Origin: Halopseudomonas pelagia CL-AP6
GTDB taxonomy: Bacteria; Pseudomonadota; Gammaproteobacteria; Pseudomonadales; Pseudomonadaceae
Reading direction: 5' to 3'
DNA: 64,000 nt
Assembly: GCF_000410875.1 (NCBI RefSeq)
Contig: NZ_AROI01000008.1
Location: 168,402 to 232,401, forward strand
In this document: one piece after another, positions 25,532-34,785 of the stretch
Layout: each line of letters opens with the position of its first letter
Numbering within the stretch: the stretch's first letter is position 1
Notes under the pieces: generated by a model
What the model saw: only the letters and a program-made list of their open reading frames with translations
Databases searched by the model: none
What the model was told of the DNA's origin: nothing
Made by a program: the position numbers and the translations under genes

Positions 25532-26878
25532 TTGAATCGTTTCGCCATTCGTGATGCCGCCCTGTTTACCGTGGATCCACATAACCAGGTGATCGCCAGC
25601 GGTACCCTGATTGTCGACCACGGACGCATCAGCGCGCTGGGGGAAACGGCCGAGATAGTCATACCGGACGGTTGTCCGGTTATCGAAGCCAAGGGGCATG
25701 CGTTACTGCCCGGACTCATCGACTGCCACTCGCACTCAAGCCTGATGCGCGGCGTTACCGAGAATATGCAGTTAATGGATTGGCTGCCGTACTACCAGCT
25801 TGAGCACCGCGCGCTCACTGAGGAGTACGCCTACCACTCCGCACGGCTGTGCTACCTGGAAGCATTGAAAAGCGGCACCACCTGCGTAATGGACATGTAC
25901 CGCTTCATGCATCGTTGCGCCGACGCGGCGGCTGACATCGGTCTGCGCGTTAATCTGGCACCCTATGTGGCCGACGCGCCCGGCAAGGATTTCTTCGCTA
26001 CCCGTGCGGAGAATCGTGCCTTGATCCACAGCCACCACGGTAGCCAGAACGGACGCATTCAGGTGTGGATGGGGCTGGAGCACCTGTTCTATTGCACGGC
26101 CGACGCCTATGCCGAAGCACTGCAATGCCAGCAAGACTATGGCGTCGGCATACATACCCACGCCTGTGAGCAGCGCGAGGAAGACCAGGCAGTGGAACAG
26201 CACTTCGGGCGCCGTTCGATCGCCCAACTGGATCATTACGGCATCCTCGGCGAACGCACCCTGCTGGCCCATTGCGTCTGGTTGAATGACGAGGAAATAC
26301 AACGCCTGGCCAACACCGGCAGCGCCATCGCCCACTGCCCCATCAGCAATGCCAAACTGGCTAGCGGCGTAGCGCGGGTACCGGAGATGCTCGCCGCCGG
26401 ACTGACCGTCGGCCTGGGCACCGACGGCCCGGTATGCAACAACAGCCTGAGCCTGTTCGAGGAGATGAAATTTTCCTCGCTGATCCAGAAGGCCACCCGC
26501 CTGGATGCCACCGTACTACCGGCCGAACAGATGCTGCGCATGGCGACCATCAACGGCGCTCGCGCGTTGGGCCTGGAGCGCAACATCGGCTCGCTGGAAG
26601 TCGGCAAGCGCGCTGACCTGTTGTTGCTCGATCTGAACATGCCGAACATGACCCCAGCCGAGATTGATATCCAGGGCGGTAACGTGCTGTGGAATCTGGT
26701 ATTCGCCGCTGGCAGCCAGAATGTCGCCAGTGTCTGGGTCGACGGTCGCCAACTGATCGCCAATGGCCGCGCCACCCAGGTCAGTGAAGCAGAGCTGCTG
26801 GCGCAAGCGCAGGCGCAGGGAATCCAGCTGTTTCAGCAATGCCGCGATATAGCCCATCTACGTACCCGCATGCTCTAG
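25532..26878 (+). CDS. TRZ/ATZ amidohydrolase (deaminase)
   Basis: A 448-residue metal-dependent deaminase with LPGLIDCHSHSS (H66, H68), GIHTHACE, HCPISNAKLASG and GTDGPVCNN. The last pattern resembles adenosine/S-adenosylhomocysteine deaminases (MtaD-like), so an adenine-type nucleoside is possible. The start is TTG with AGAGGT about 7 bp upstream. It sits in an operon with the nucleoside transporter, the RutR-like regulator and a 2OG oxygenase. Confidence 0.82.
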   Translation: MNRFAIRDAALFTVDPHNQVIASGTLIVDHGRISALGETAEIVIPDGCPVIEAKGHALLPGLIDCHSHSSLMRGVTENMQLMDWLPYYQLEHRALTEEYAYHSARLCYLEALKSGTTCVMDMYRFMHRCADAAADIGLRVNLAPYVADAPGKDFFATRAENRALIHSHHGSQNGRIQVWMGLEHLFYCTADAYAEALQCQQDYGVGIHTHACEQREEDQAVEQHFGRRSIAQLDHYGILGERTLLAHCVWLNDEEIQRLANTGSAIAHCPISNAKLASGVARVPEMLAAGLTVGLGTDGPVCNNSLSLFEEMKFSSLIQKATRLDATVLPAEQMLRMATINGARALGLERNIGSLEVGKRADLLLLDLNMPNMTPAEIDIQGGNVLWNLVFAAGSQNVASVWVDGRQLIANGRATQVSEAELLAQAQAQGIQLFQQCRDIAHLRTRML

Positions 26879-26893
26879 GCAGAGGAGTCCAGC

Positions 26894-27844
26894 ATGAAAT
26901 CCCTACCCATCATTTCCGTTTCCGGCCTACGCAGTCAAAACCCGGACGAACGCGCCCAGGTCGCGCGTCAATTAGGCATTGCCTGCCGTGAAGTGGGCTT
27001 TTTCTATGTGATCGATCACGGCATCGGCGCTGAACTGGTAAAAGATACCTTCAACAATGCCAAACGCTTTTTTGCGCTGCCTCTGGCAGACAAGCAAGGC
27101 TTGTCAATCAAGCTCTCACCGCACAACCGCGGCTACGTGGCAATGGCCGATGAGAAACTCAACCCGGCATCCGGCGCGGACATGAAGGAAGCTTTCAATA
27201 TTGGCACCGATTTTCCGGCCGACCACCCCGATGTACTCGCTGGCAAACCTTTCCGGGGCGTGAACTTCTGGCCCGCAATACCCGGCTGGCGCGAAGAGAT
27301 GCTGACCTATTTCGACGCCTGCCTGGATCTGGGCCGGTTGATCCATCGCGGTTTCAGCATCGATTTGGGATTGGCGGAAGACTACTTCGATACCCACCTG
27401 ACATCGCCAATCGCCACACTGCGCATGTTGCACTATCCCGCCAGTGCCGGGCAGTCCCAGCGCGAGGACGGCGGCGCCGGGGCCCACACCGATTACGGTA
27501 ATCTGACCCTGCTGGCCACCGATCAGGTGGCCGGGTTGCAGGTGGCCAACAGGCAGGGGCAGTGGATCGAGGCGCCCCATGTGCCAGGTGCCTTCGTCTG
27601 CAATATCGGCGACTGCCTGATGCGCTGGAGCAATGACACCTACGTCTCGACCCCGCACCGGGTCCGTCCGCCGGAGCAGGAGCGCTACTCAATGGCGTTT
27701 TTTCTTGAGGTGAATCCAGAGTCGATTGTCGACCCACGCGATATTCTGCCTGACCAGCAGCCCAAATATGCGCCAATCAGTTGCTCCGACTACCTGACCT
27801 ATCGCCTCAACGCCACCTACGAGCATCGCACTCACGAGCAATAG
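26894..27844 (+). CDS. Isopenicillin N synthase-like 2OG-Fe(II) oxygenase (2)
   Basis: A 316-residue oxygenase with the complete iron triad H198-x-D200 and H255 and the R264-Y-S266 2-oxoglutarate motif. It is the last gene of the plus-strand operon, 15 bp behind the deaminase, with GAGGAG before the ATG. Linkage to nucleoside uptake and deamination suggests a purine or pyrimidine derivative as substrate; this is inference. Confidence 0.85.
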   Translation: MKSLPIISVSGLRSQNPDERAQVARQLGIACREVGFFYVIDHGIGAELVKDTFNNAKRFFALPLADKQGLSIKLSPHNRGYVAMADEKLNPASGADMKEAFNIGTDFPADHPDVLAGKPFRGVNFWPAIPGWREEMLTYFDACLDLGRLIHRGFSIDLGLAEDYFDTHLTSPIATLRMLHYPASAGQSQREDGGAGAHTDYGNLTLLATDQVAGLQVANRQGQWIEAPHVPGAFVCNIGDCLMRWSNDTYVSTPHRVRPPEQERYSMAFFLEVNPESIVDPRDILPDQQPKYAPISCSDYLTYRLNATYEHRTHEQ

Positions 27845-27848
27845 ACGC

Positions 27849-27887
27849 CCTCCAGCCAGCGTCGGCAGGTGCGACGCTGGCTGGAGG
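27849..27887. terminator. Strong bidirectional hairpin
   Basis: A perfect 16-bp inverted repeat (27849-27864 and 27872-27887) with a 7-nt loop fills the gap between two convergent genes. Confidence 0.85.
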
Positions 27888-27889
27888 AC

Positions 27890-29257
27890 TCAGCGGCCCT
27901 GTAACAGCTCCAGAGCCAGGCGGTTATGCTCCTCGATGATCAAAGGTACCTCGCGGGTCAGTAGCTGACCGTCTTCTATCACCTGTCGCCCGTTGATAAA
28001 GCTGTGCGCTACCCGTGGCGGCGTACAGAACACCAGCGCTGCCAGCGGATCACTCTGGGCACCTGCCATGCTGATGTCATCCGTACCAAAAGCGATTATA
28101 TCGGCGCAGTAGCCCGGCTCGATGCGGCCAAGCACGTCATCACGGCCGAGCACCTCGGCACCGCCTCTGGTCGCGATATACAACGCCTCGCGAGCGGTCA
28201 TCGCGCCGGGATTTTCATCTCTTACGCGAGCCGAGAGCATTGCCATACGCGCTTCGTCGAGCAGATGATTACTGTCATTCGAAGCGCTGCCGTCGACACC
28301 CAGCCCCACCTTGACGCCGGCATCGCGCATTCTGCGGATCGGCGCAATGCCCGAGGCCAAACGCATGTTGGAGCAGGGGCAATGGGCGACCCCGGTGCCG
28401 GTGCGGGCGAACAGGGCAATACCCGGCTCATCCAGATGCACGCAGTGGGCGTGCCAGACATCCGGGCCTACCCAGCCGACCGACTCGGTGTACTCGGTCG
28501 GCGTCATCCCGTAGCGCTCCTTGCTGAAAGCCAGATCTTTGCTGTTTTCCGCAGTGTGCGTATGCAGCCCCACGCCGTAGGAGCGGGCCAGGCTGGCCGC
28601 CTCGCGCATTAGATCGGTGGTCACGGTAAAGGGTGAGCAGGGCGCCAGCGCCACGCGAATCATCGCATCGGGGCGGGCGTCGTGCAGCTCTTCGATGACC
28701 CGCTGCATCTCGCGCAGAATCGCCTGTTCGTCCTGCTCGACCAGCGCATCCGGCGGCAAGCCACCCTGACTCTGGCCGAGGCTCATTGCGCCCCGCGCCG
28801 CATGAAAGCGCATGCCCATTTCCTGCGCGGCCTGAACGCTGTCATCCAGCCGCGTGCCATTGACGTATAGATAGGCATGGTCGGCTGCGGTGGTGCAGCC
28901 CGACAGCATCAGCTCGGCCATAGCCGTACGCGTTGCGGCGCGCTGCATCGCCGGGGTGATGTTCTGCCAGACCGGAAACAGCGCCGTCAGCCAGTCAAAG
29001 AGCTCAGCATTCTGCGCCGCTGGCAGGGCTCGGGTCAGTGACTGGAACATGTGGTGATGGGTATTGATCAGGCCAGGCAGCAGAATATGCCCACTCATAT
29101 CAATCACCCGGTCAGCCGTATCGGGCAGGTCGGCGCTGGGGCCAACCGCCTCAATGCGATTGCCGCGAATCAGTACCGAGCCTCCGGCAATCTCGCGCTG
29201 CTGATTGTCCATGGTCGCAACCAGGCGCGCGTTCTTGAGTAACAGGGTCTTGCTCAT
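27890..29257 (-). CDS. 8-oxoguanine deaminase-like amidohydrolase
   Basis: A 455-residue deaminase with LPGLINTHHHMFQSLTRA (H67, H69), GLHTHTAENSKD, HCPCSNMRLASG and GVDGSASNDSNH. These match the Pseudomonas 8-oxoguanine deaminase family (PA0142 type, also active on isocytosine). It yields urate from 8-oxoguanine, which enters the PuuD route. It is a single gene between a strong terminator and a 184-bp gap in which I see no clear sigma-54 site. Confidence 0.85.
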   Translation of the reverse strand: MSKTLLLKNARLVATMDNQQREIAGGSVLIRGNRIEAVGPSADLPDTADRVIDMSGHILLPGLINTHHHMFQSLTRALPAAQNAELFDWLTALFPVWQNITPAMQRAATRTAMAELMLSGCTTAADHAYLYVNGTRLDDSVQAAQEMGMRFHAARGAMSLGQSQGGLPPDALVEQDEQAILREMQRVIEELHDARPDAMIRVALAPCSPFTVTTDLMREAASLARSYGVGLHTHTAENSKDLAFSKERYGMTPTEYTESVGWVGPDVWHAHCVHLDEPGIALFARTGTGVAHCPCSNMRLASGIAPIRRMRDAGVKVGLGVDGSASNDSNHLLDEARMAMLSARVRDENPGAMTAREALYIATRGGAEVLGRDDVLGRIEPGYCADIIAFGTDDISMAGAQSDPLAALVFCTPPRVAHSFINGRQVIEDGQLLTREVPLIIEEHNRLALELLQGR

Positions 29258-29441
29258 GAGTGAATTCCTTGGCGATGCCCCTGGCCGCGTATGGCCAGTT
29301 CAGGCGTGTTGGGTAACCTTGCAGAGTAGCTTTCATACCAGGCCAGGGCCGACCGCTGGGCAGCGTAAATTGCCCGTATTTGCGGCTGAACGCTGTGCTG
29401 ACGCCCGGCCATAGCGCGCCAGCCAGCTCGATGGATTGCCT

Positions 29442-30206
29442 TCAGTCCGCTCCGGCATGCCGGGAAGCGAAAGCGACCATCACCTTGGCCAACGCAGCGG
29501 GCGCTGATGCCTGGGGCACGTGGCCGGTATCCAGACTGACCACCTCGGCCCCGGGCACCAGCGCCTGCATGCGCCGCTGCGCGGCCAGGACCACCGAGCG
29601 GTCCTGCAGCGCTTCAACATACAAGCGCGGCAAGCGCCCGAAACGCTCCTGCGTCCAGACCGGCACCAGGGTACGCGCACCTTCGGGCTGCAAGGAGAAG
29701 CGCTCAGCCGCCGCCAGGGCCAGATCATCAGGCAAGTCCTGCAGAAATATCTCGCGGATGGCCTCAACCGGCACCCAGGAGGCGCTGCGGTCAGCGGACC
29801 ATTGCAGGTGAGGGCCTATGCCCGAAGCGGCGGGCTCACGCTTGACCAGCTCAGCGACCAGCCCGGCAAATCCGCTGCCGGAAGGCAGCATCATGCCGGC
29901 AATATAGACCACCCCTGCAACCCGCTCCGCCATACGCTCCGCCGCCTGGGTGACGATGGCGCCACCACCGGAATGCCCAACCAGCATGATTGGTCCGGCG
30001 ATCCCGGCGCAGCAGTCCACCACATGATCAACGCAGCCCTGCAGCGATACCTTCTCTGGCTCCGCTGGGTGCTGGGGCGAGCCCGGCATATCCGGCGTCA
30101 GCACCGCATACCCCTGCGCCTGCAACAACGGCGTCAGTTGCGCCCATACCCAACTGCCGGCCCAAGCACCATGGATCAATAACAGCGTCGGTCTGCACTC
30201 AGACAT
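29442..30206 (-). CDS. Alpha/beta hydrolase, esterase EstC-like
   Basis: A 254-residue alpha/beta hydrolase with oxyanion motif LIHGAWAGSW, nucleophile elbow GHSGGG (Ser about 98) and the late DTGHVPQ histidine. It resembles plant-type methylesterases and bacterial EstC. It overlaps the upstream 2OG oxygenase gene by 8 bp, so the two are coupled. It is distinct from RutD. The substrate is unknown. Confidence 0.8.
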   Translation of the reverse strand: MSECRPTLLLIHGAWAGSWVWAQLTPLLQAQGYAVLTPDMPGSPQHPAEPEKVSLQGCVDHVVDCCAGIAGPIMLVGHSGGGAIVTQAAERMAERVAGVVYIAGMMLPSGSGFAGLVAELVKREPAASGIGPHLQWSADRSASWVPVEAIREIFLQDLPDDLALAAAERFSLQPEGARTLVPVWTQERFGRLPRLYVEALQDRSVVLAAQRRMQALVPGAEVVSLDTGHVPQASAPAALAKVMVAFASRHAGAD

Positions 30207-31164
30207 AGGTCCTCCGGTACATCTCCTTCAGGTGCTCACCCACAGTGGTGGACGGATATTTTGCCGTCTCGCCAGGGGCCAGACATACCGGCAGGCAACG
30301 CACTTCGTGACCCAGCGCACCGCTGTAGAAGAAGGGCACCGAATAGCGTTCGGTGCCCGAGGTATTGACCACACGGTGCAGGGTTGAGCGGTAGCGATCA
30401 TTGGTCCAGCGCGCAATCATATCGCCAAGATTGACCACAAAGGCGCCGGGGATGGGCGGCGCGTCCAGCCAGCGATCATGTGCCGCATCCCAGACCTGCA
30501 AGCCGGGTTTATCATCCAGCAGCAAGATAGTGATGCCGCCGAAATCGGTATGGGCGCCGCACCCCTTTTCCCCTGGCAGTGGTTTTGCCGGCTGCGGCGG
30601 GTAGTGCAGCAGACGCAGCGTGGCCAGAGGGTCCTGGCAAAAATCTGCGAAGAAAGCCTCCGGGAGATCCAGCGACAGCGCCAGACCCGCCATGATGCGC
30701 TCGCTCAGCGCCAGCATGGCGGTGAAGTAGCTCTGCATGACCGGACGGAAGCCCGACAGCGCGGGCGGCCATTGATTCGGGCCCAAATTAAAGCCGCCGG
30801 CCAGCACCTTGGGGTCATCCGCAGGCAGCTCTTCACCGATATAGAAGCCTTCCTTCAGGTCCGGCGGCATGCCGGGCTCAAGCGTCTGCCCACCGAGCAT
30901 CTCGTAGCCGCGATTGGCCGCAGAGCTGGCCTTGTCGACCTTTTGCTTTTCCGTCACAGACTGCTCGAAGAACGCCCGCGACTCGGTAAACACCTGATCG
31001 ATCAGCGCGTCGGGAATGCCGTGCCCGGCAATATAGAAAAACCCGGTGTGCAGACAGGCATCGCGCAATTGTCGCCCGGTCTCCAACTTGTCCGCCTCCA
31101 CGTCGCCACGCAACGCTGACAGATCGATCACCGGTAGCGCCGAGGGCGCATCAGTTACCAGCAT
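30199..31164 (-). CDS. Isopenicillin N synthase-like 2OG-Fe(II) oxygenase (3)
   Basis: A 321-residue oxygenase with iron ligands H205, D207 and H263 and the R273-Y-S275 motif. GGGAGG lies 9 bp before the ATG. It diverges from the flavoprotein gene at 31291 across a region with a RutR-type site and a sigma-54 promoter for the other strand; its own promoter is unclear (a TGGCATATATCGTGAA match on the minus strand lacks the GC). It is coupled to the esterase gene, which suggests oxidation followed by hydrolysis. Confidence 0.85.
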   Translation of the reverse strand: MLVTDAPSALPVIDLSALRGDVEADKLETGRQLRDACLHTGFFYIAGHGIPDALIDQVFTESRAFFEQSVTEKQKVDKASSAANRGYEMLGGQTLEPGMPPDLKEGFYIGEELPADDPKVLAGGFNLGPNQWPPALSGFRPVMQSYFTAMLALSERIMAGLALSLDLPEAFFADFCQDPLATLRLLHYPPQPAKPLPGEKGCGAHTDFGGITILLLDDKPGLQVWDAAHDRWLDAPPIPGAFVVNLGDMIARWTNDRYRSTLHRVVNTSGTERYSVPFFYSGALGHEVRCLPVCLAPGETAKYPSTTVGEHLKEMYRRTYV

Positions 31165-31188
31165 GATTTCGTGCCTCCCATTAAATTC

Positions 31189-31204
31189 ATGTCCGAACGG
31201 TCAG
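31189..31204. promoter_or_regulatory. RutR-type operator
   Basis: ATGTCCGAACGGTCAG keeps the conserved GGTCAG half. A TTGACCA half-site (31256-31262) lies about 62 bp away at the predicted start of transcription, repeating the bracketing seen at other promoters. Confidence 0.45.
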
Positions 31205-31228
31205 ATATTCACGATATATGCCAGTTCA

Positions 31229-31244
31229 TGGCATGCAGGTTGCA
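31229..31244 (+). promoter_or_regulatory. Sigma-54 promoter of the WrbA-like gene
   Basis: TGGCATGCAGGTTGCA is a near-perfect sigma-54 promoter, with transcription expected near 31255 and a start codon at 31291. Confidence 0.8.
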
Positions 31245-31290
31245 AATTCTGCTTATTGACCAACCCCTTGTTGAATAACTGGAGCAACTG

Positions 31291-31944
31291 ATGACCTCAC
31301 GCATCACCGTGATAGTGGACTCGCGCTACGGCAGCACCCTGACCCTGGCCCGGACAATTGCCGAGGGTGCTTTGGCTGAGGGCGCCGAAGTGCGCCTGTG
31401 TCGTGTGGCGCTGAGCGATCCCGAGTTCAGTGTCGATACCTCGCGGGCAGATTTTATCGCCGCCCAGGCCGAATTCCAGGCACTGCCGCAGGCCAGTGCA
31501 GAGGATCTTGAATGGGCTACCGGGATCATCTGGGGTTCGCCGACCCGCTATGGCTTGATGAGCACGCCGCTGCGCGCCTTTATCGACGAGATAGCACCCT
31601 TGTGGCGCCAAGGTGCGCTGATAGGCAAGGTCGGCGCGGCTTTCACGTCGACCGGCGGCATGCACTCAGGCAATGAAATGACGCTGATGTCGCTGCTGAT
31701 GCCCTTTATGCAGCACGGCATGATCATCATCGGCGTGCCCCACAGCGTACCCGAACTGGTGCACACCCGCAGCGGCGGCTCGCCCTATGGTGCTTCGGTG
31801 GTAACCGGCTTTGACGGACGCTTGGGTGTGGACCCGGGAGAACTGGCTATCGGCTACGCGCTGGGGGCTCGGGTGGCTCGTATAGCAGGCCAGGTGATCC
31901 CGGAACCGGCCTCAGTGGACTTAGCCGCCAGCCAGTTGCACTGA
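31291..31944 (+). CDS. WrbA-like flavodoxin-fold NAD(P)H oxidoreductase
   Basis: A 217-residue flavodoxin-like protein. The FMN phosphate loop SRYGSTLTLARTIAEGA and the later GSPTRYGLMSTPLRAFID and TGGMHSGNE segments match WrbA quinone oxidoreductases. It may reduce flavins or quinones; next to the Rut genes it could supply reduced flavin, but this is inference. It is a single-gene unit behind a sigma-54 promoter. Confidence 0.82.
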   Translation: MTSRITVIVDSRYGSTLTLARTIAEGALAEGAEVRLCRVALSDPEFSVDTSRADFIAAQAEFQALPQASAEDLEWATGIIWGSPTRYGLMSTPLRAFIDEIAPLWRQGALIGKVGAAFTSTGGMHSGNEMTLMSLLMPFMQHGMIIIGVPHSVPELVHTRSGGSPYGASVVTGFDGRLGVDPGELAIGYALGARVARIAGQVIPEPASVDLAASQLH

Positions 31945-32029
31945 GCCGCGCCACGTCGTGGCCGCTTGCATTCTGAACCTTTGCAGTGCAGCAGCGACGA
32001 AAACGCTGCAAGGCAGTGCATGCATTTAG

Positions 32030-32045
32030 CTGACCCTTTGATCAG
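32030..32045. promoter_or_regulatory. RutR-type operator
   Basis: CTGACCCTTTGATCAG, a good copy of the dyad, lies upstream of the sigma-54 promoter at 32075. A perfect repeat GCAGCG-N7-CGCTGC (31991-32009) lies further upstream and may bind an activator. Confidence 0.6.
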
Positions 32046-32074
32046 GAAATGAAAAACAGAGCCCCTGCAATCCA

Positions 32075-32090
32075 TGGCATGCCTATTGCT
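32075..32090 (+). promoter_or_regulatory. Sigma-54 promoter of the NMT1 protein/deaminase operon
   Basis: TGGCATGCCTATTGCT fits the consensus exactly in both boxes and spacing. Transcription is expected near 32101. Confidence 0.78.
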
Positions 32091-32117
32091 TTCGCTATTG
32101 CCTCGCCATCCAGAAAG

Positions 32118-32133
32118 TTGATTATTCGGTCAG
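32118..32133. promoter_or_regulatory. RutR-type operator
   Basis: TTGATTATTCGGTCAG lies about 18 bp after the predicted start site, 88 bp from its partner at 32030-32045. Confidence 0.6.
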
Positions 32134-32155
32134 CTTATTGGAAGCAGAATAACAA

Positions 32156-32192
32156 GTTCATGGCGATGAACAACTGAACCTGTCTCAGGTTC
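32156..32192 (+). other. Two tandem hairpins in the leader of the orphan NMT1 gene
   Basis: GTTCAT-ggcg-ATGAAC (32156-32171) and GAACCTG-tct-CAGGTTC (32176-32192) are perfect stems in the predicted leader, 46 bp before the start codon. They share no likeness with the riboswitch elements at 7608 and 7985. They may stabilise the mRNA or act as a regulatory RNA. Confidence 0.4.
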
Positions 32193-32237
32193 CATCAACG
32201 CCCGCCCACCTTTATACCAACCAGAAAGGGGTAATTG

Positions 32238-33305
32238 ATGAACAAGGCATTCCATGAACCAGTTGCGCTAAGCCGCCGGATGCTCAAGCAGGCCGGTGTC
32301 GTTCTCTTGGGGTCAGCTATGTTGGCCTTGCCGACAGCGGCCTCTGCATTGGAAAAGATCAGCTATCGTACCAACTGGTTTCCGCAAGCCGAACACGGCG
32401 GCTGGTATGAGGCGGCCAACGCCGGCATCTATGCTCAATACGGCCTGGAAGTAGATCAGCAGCCTGGTGGCCCCCAGATCAATAATCTGCAATTGCTGGT
32501 TTCCGGCCGCGCCGATTTCGTCATGTTGCATTCCAGCGGGCAAGTACTGAAAGCCATTGAGGAGGATCTGCCCGTAGTCGCCGTTGCCGCATTCTATCAA
32601 AAGGATCCGCAGGCGATTATGACCCACAAGGGTGTAGGGCATGATCGCCTGGAAGATCTCAAGGGCCAACCGATTTTGCTCTCGCAGGACGCGCATCAAT
32701 CATTCTGGCCATGGCTTAAGCAGAAGTATGGCTACACCGATGATCAGGTTCGTCCCTATACCTTCCAGATGGGCCCCTTTATAGCCGACAGCGGCCTCAG
32801 CCAGCAGTGCTACATCACCTCGGAGCCCTATGCGGTAAGGCAGGCCGATATCGACCCTAATCTGTTCCTGTTATCCGATTATGGCTGGCAGTCCTATTCA
32901 ACTCTCATCGTTACCACCACCGATACCGTGAAAAACAAACCCGAGTTGGTTGAGCGCTTTGTGACGGCCTCCATTGATGCCTGGTATCAGTACCTGAGTG
33001 ATCCCAGCGCGACCAATAAGGTGATCAACCAGTTGAATGAAAGCCAGACCGAAGGCCAGATGGCCAACTCACTGAGCGAGATGCGCGACCGCGGCATCCT
33101 GGTTTCCGGAGACGCCCTGGAGAACGGCATCGGTTCCATGAACGATGCGCGCTGGAAAGCCGCCAGTGAGCAGCTGAAAAGTATTGGCCTGGTCAAGCCG
33201 GACACTGACTATACCAAGGCTTTCACTACCCGATTTATCGGTACCGATACGATCAAGGCGCTAGTGGCCAAATACCCGGCGGTTGCCGCGTCGGCAGCTA
33301 ACTAA
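32238..33305 (+). CDS. NMT1/ThiY-like substrate-binding protein, orphan
   Basis: A 355-residue periplasmic binding protein with a twin-arginine-like start (SRRMLKQAGVVLLGSAMLAL) and signal peptide to about residue 38. The segment TNWFPQAEHGGWYEA closely parallels TNWYAQAEHGGFYQA in the protein at 49537, so the two are paralogues. No ATPase or permease follows; it may share the membrane complex at 50655-52336. ATG at 32238 has AGGGG 6 bp upstream. A pyrimidine-like ligand is suggested by the THI5/ThiY relationship and by the deaminase next door. Confidence 0.85.
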   Translation: MNKAFHEPVALSRRMLKQAGVVLLGSAMLALPTAASALEKISYRTNWFPQAEHGGWYEAANAGIYAQYGLEVDQQPGGPQINNLQLLVSGRADFVMLHSSGQVLKAIEEDLPVVAVAAFYQKDPQAIMTHKGVGHDRLEDLKGQPILLSQDAHQSFWPWLKQKYGYTDDQVRPYTFQMGPFIADSGLSQQCYITSEPYAVRQADIDPNLFLLSDYGWQSYSTLIVTTTDTVKNKPELVERFVTASIDAWYQYLSDPSATNKVINQLNESQTEGQMANSLSEMRDRGILVSGDALENGIGSMNDARWKAASEQLKSIGLVKPDTDYTKAFTTRFIGTDTIKALVAKYPAVAASAAN

Positions 33306-33362
33306 CCGCAACCGCTGTCGCAGTCAGTAGCTGGCTGCGGCAGCCCCACGCTCAGGAATATC

Positions 33363-34754
33363 ATGCAGACTCAGGCAACAACGGCCAGCGAACAGCAGGT
33401 ACTGACAGCCGACATTCTTCTGCCTATGACCGCCGATAACCCGGTCATCCAGCAAGGTGCTGTATTGGTGCAGGGGCAGAAGATCATCGCCACCGGCACC
33501 CGGGAAGAGATAATGGCGATGGCGCCGGAGGCGGTCTGGCACGACTATGGCCGCGCCGTACTGATGCCTGGCCTTATCAACACCCACAGCCATTCCGGTT
33601 TTCTACGTGGCACCGCCGAAGACCTGCCGGTCTGGGAATGGCTGCGCCTGTACATCGACCCCATGCACCGGGTACTCACCGCCGAGGATGCAGAAATTGC
33701 CTCCTGGCTGTGCTACGCCGAAAGCCTGCTTTCCGGCACCACCACCTCGGTCGACATGTGGCGGCACATGGCAGGGTCCGCGCGCGCCGCAGAAACCCTC
33801 GGCAACCGGGTAGTCATGGTGCCTTATGTCGGCGAGGCGGAAGGCTACGATTACTTCGACACGCTAGATGACAACGAAGCGCTGATCCAGCAGTGGCACG
33901 GTAAGGCAGACGGCCGCATCAACGTCTGGGTCGGCCTGGAGCACATGTACTATGCCACGCCGCAAGCCTGCCGCCGCGCAGTCGCGCTTTGTACACGCTA
34001 CAACACCGGCCTGCACACCCACTCCAACGAAGCCGAGGCGGAAATCGGCGAAGCCATGAAGCGTTTCGGTTGCAGCCCCATCCGCGCGCTTGAGCGTCTT
34101 GGGCTACTGGAACCAGCGAGGGTGCTACTGGCGCACTGCGTCTGGCTGGACGAGGACGAAATCGCGTTGCTCGCCGAGAAAAACATCGGTGTTGCGCATA
34201 ATCCGTCCAGCAACATGAAGCTGGCCAGCGGCTCGGCACCTATCGAGCAATTGATCGCCGCCGGCGTTGCGGTTGGCATCGGTACTGACGGTGAAAAAGA
34301 GAACAACAATCTGGACATGCTCGAGGAAATCAAGATTGCTTCGCTGCTGGCCAAGTTACGCTGTATGGATGCCGCGGCCTATGGCGCTTGGAACGTACTG
34401 CGTAGCGCCACCATTGAGGGCGCCCGCGCGATCGGCATGGATGACCAGATAGGCTCGCTGCAGCCAGGCAAGCAGGCTGACATCATCGCCGTGCGCGCGG
34501 ATACGCCGCGCATGACGCCTTTCCTTACAGAAGGCCCGTTCATGAACGTGCATCATAATCTGGTACACGGCGCGCTGGGCGGTGATGTCTGTATGACCAT
34601 GGTCGCCGGACGCATCGTGATGCAGAACCAGCAGTTACTCAACGGCGACCTGCCACGCTATATGAACGAGGCCGAGCACGCCTGCCGCGCCCTGCTCGAG
34701 CGCCGCGCTGCCTGGTTGGCTGAGCATGAGGAGGGAGCTCTGTCACCTTTATGA
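33363..34754 (+). CDS. TRZ/ATZ amidohydrolase (deaminase)
   Basis: A 463-residue metal-dependent deaminase with MPGLINTHSHSGFLRG (H75, H77), GLHTHSNE, HNPSSNMKLASG and GTDGEKENNNLDM. The layout is that of S-adenosylhomocysteine/5'-deoxyadenosine deaminase relatives, but the family also deaminates many ring amines. It is 57 bp behind the orphan NMT1 protein gene and shares its promoter, so the two probably handle the same compound. A GC-rich hairpin (about 33311-33342) lies in the gap. Confidence 0.82.
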   Translation: MQTQATTASEQQVLTADILLPMTADNPVIQQGAVLVQGQKIIATGTREEIMAMAPEAVWHDYGRAVLMPGLINTHSHSGFLRGTAEDLPVWEWLRLYIDPMHRVLTAEDAEIASWLCYAESLLSGTTTSVDMWRHMAGSARAAETLGNRVVMVPYVGEAEGYDYFDTLDDNEALIQQWHGKADGRINVWVGLEHMYYATPQACRRAVALCTRYNTGLHTHSNEAEAEIGEAMKRFGCSPIRALERLGLLEPARVLLAHCVWLDEDEIALLAEKNIGVAHNPSSNMKLASGSAPIEQLIAAGVAVGIGTDGEKENNNLDMLEEIKIASLLAKLRCMDAAAYGAWNVLRSATIEGARAIGMDDQIGSLQPGKQADIIAVRADTPRMTPFLTEGPFMNVHHNLVHGALGGDVCMTMVAGRIVMQNQQLLNGDLPRYMNEAEHACRALLERRAAWLAEHEEGALSPL

Positions 34755-34785
34755 TCGCGCCCCAGTGCAGAGCAGCAATCTCTCG

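Noticed and set aside
29258..29441. Sigma-54 promoter for the 8-oxoguanine deaminase gene
   Set aside because: No site with correct spacing was found on the minus strand.
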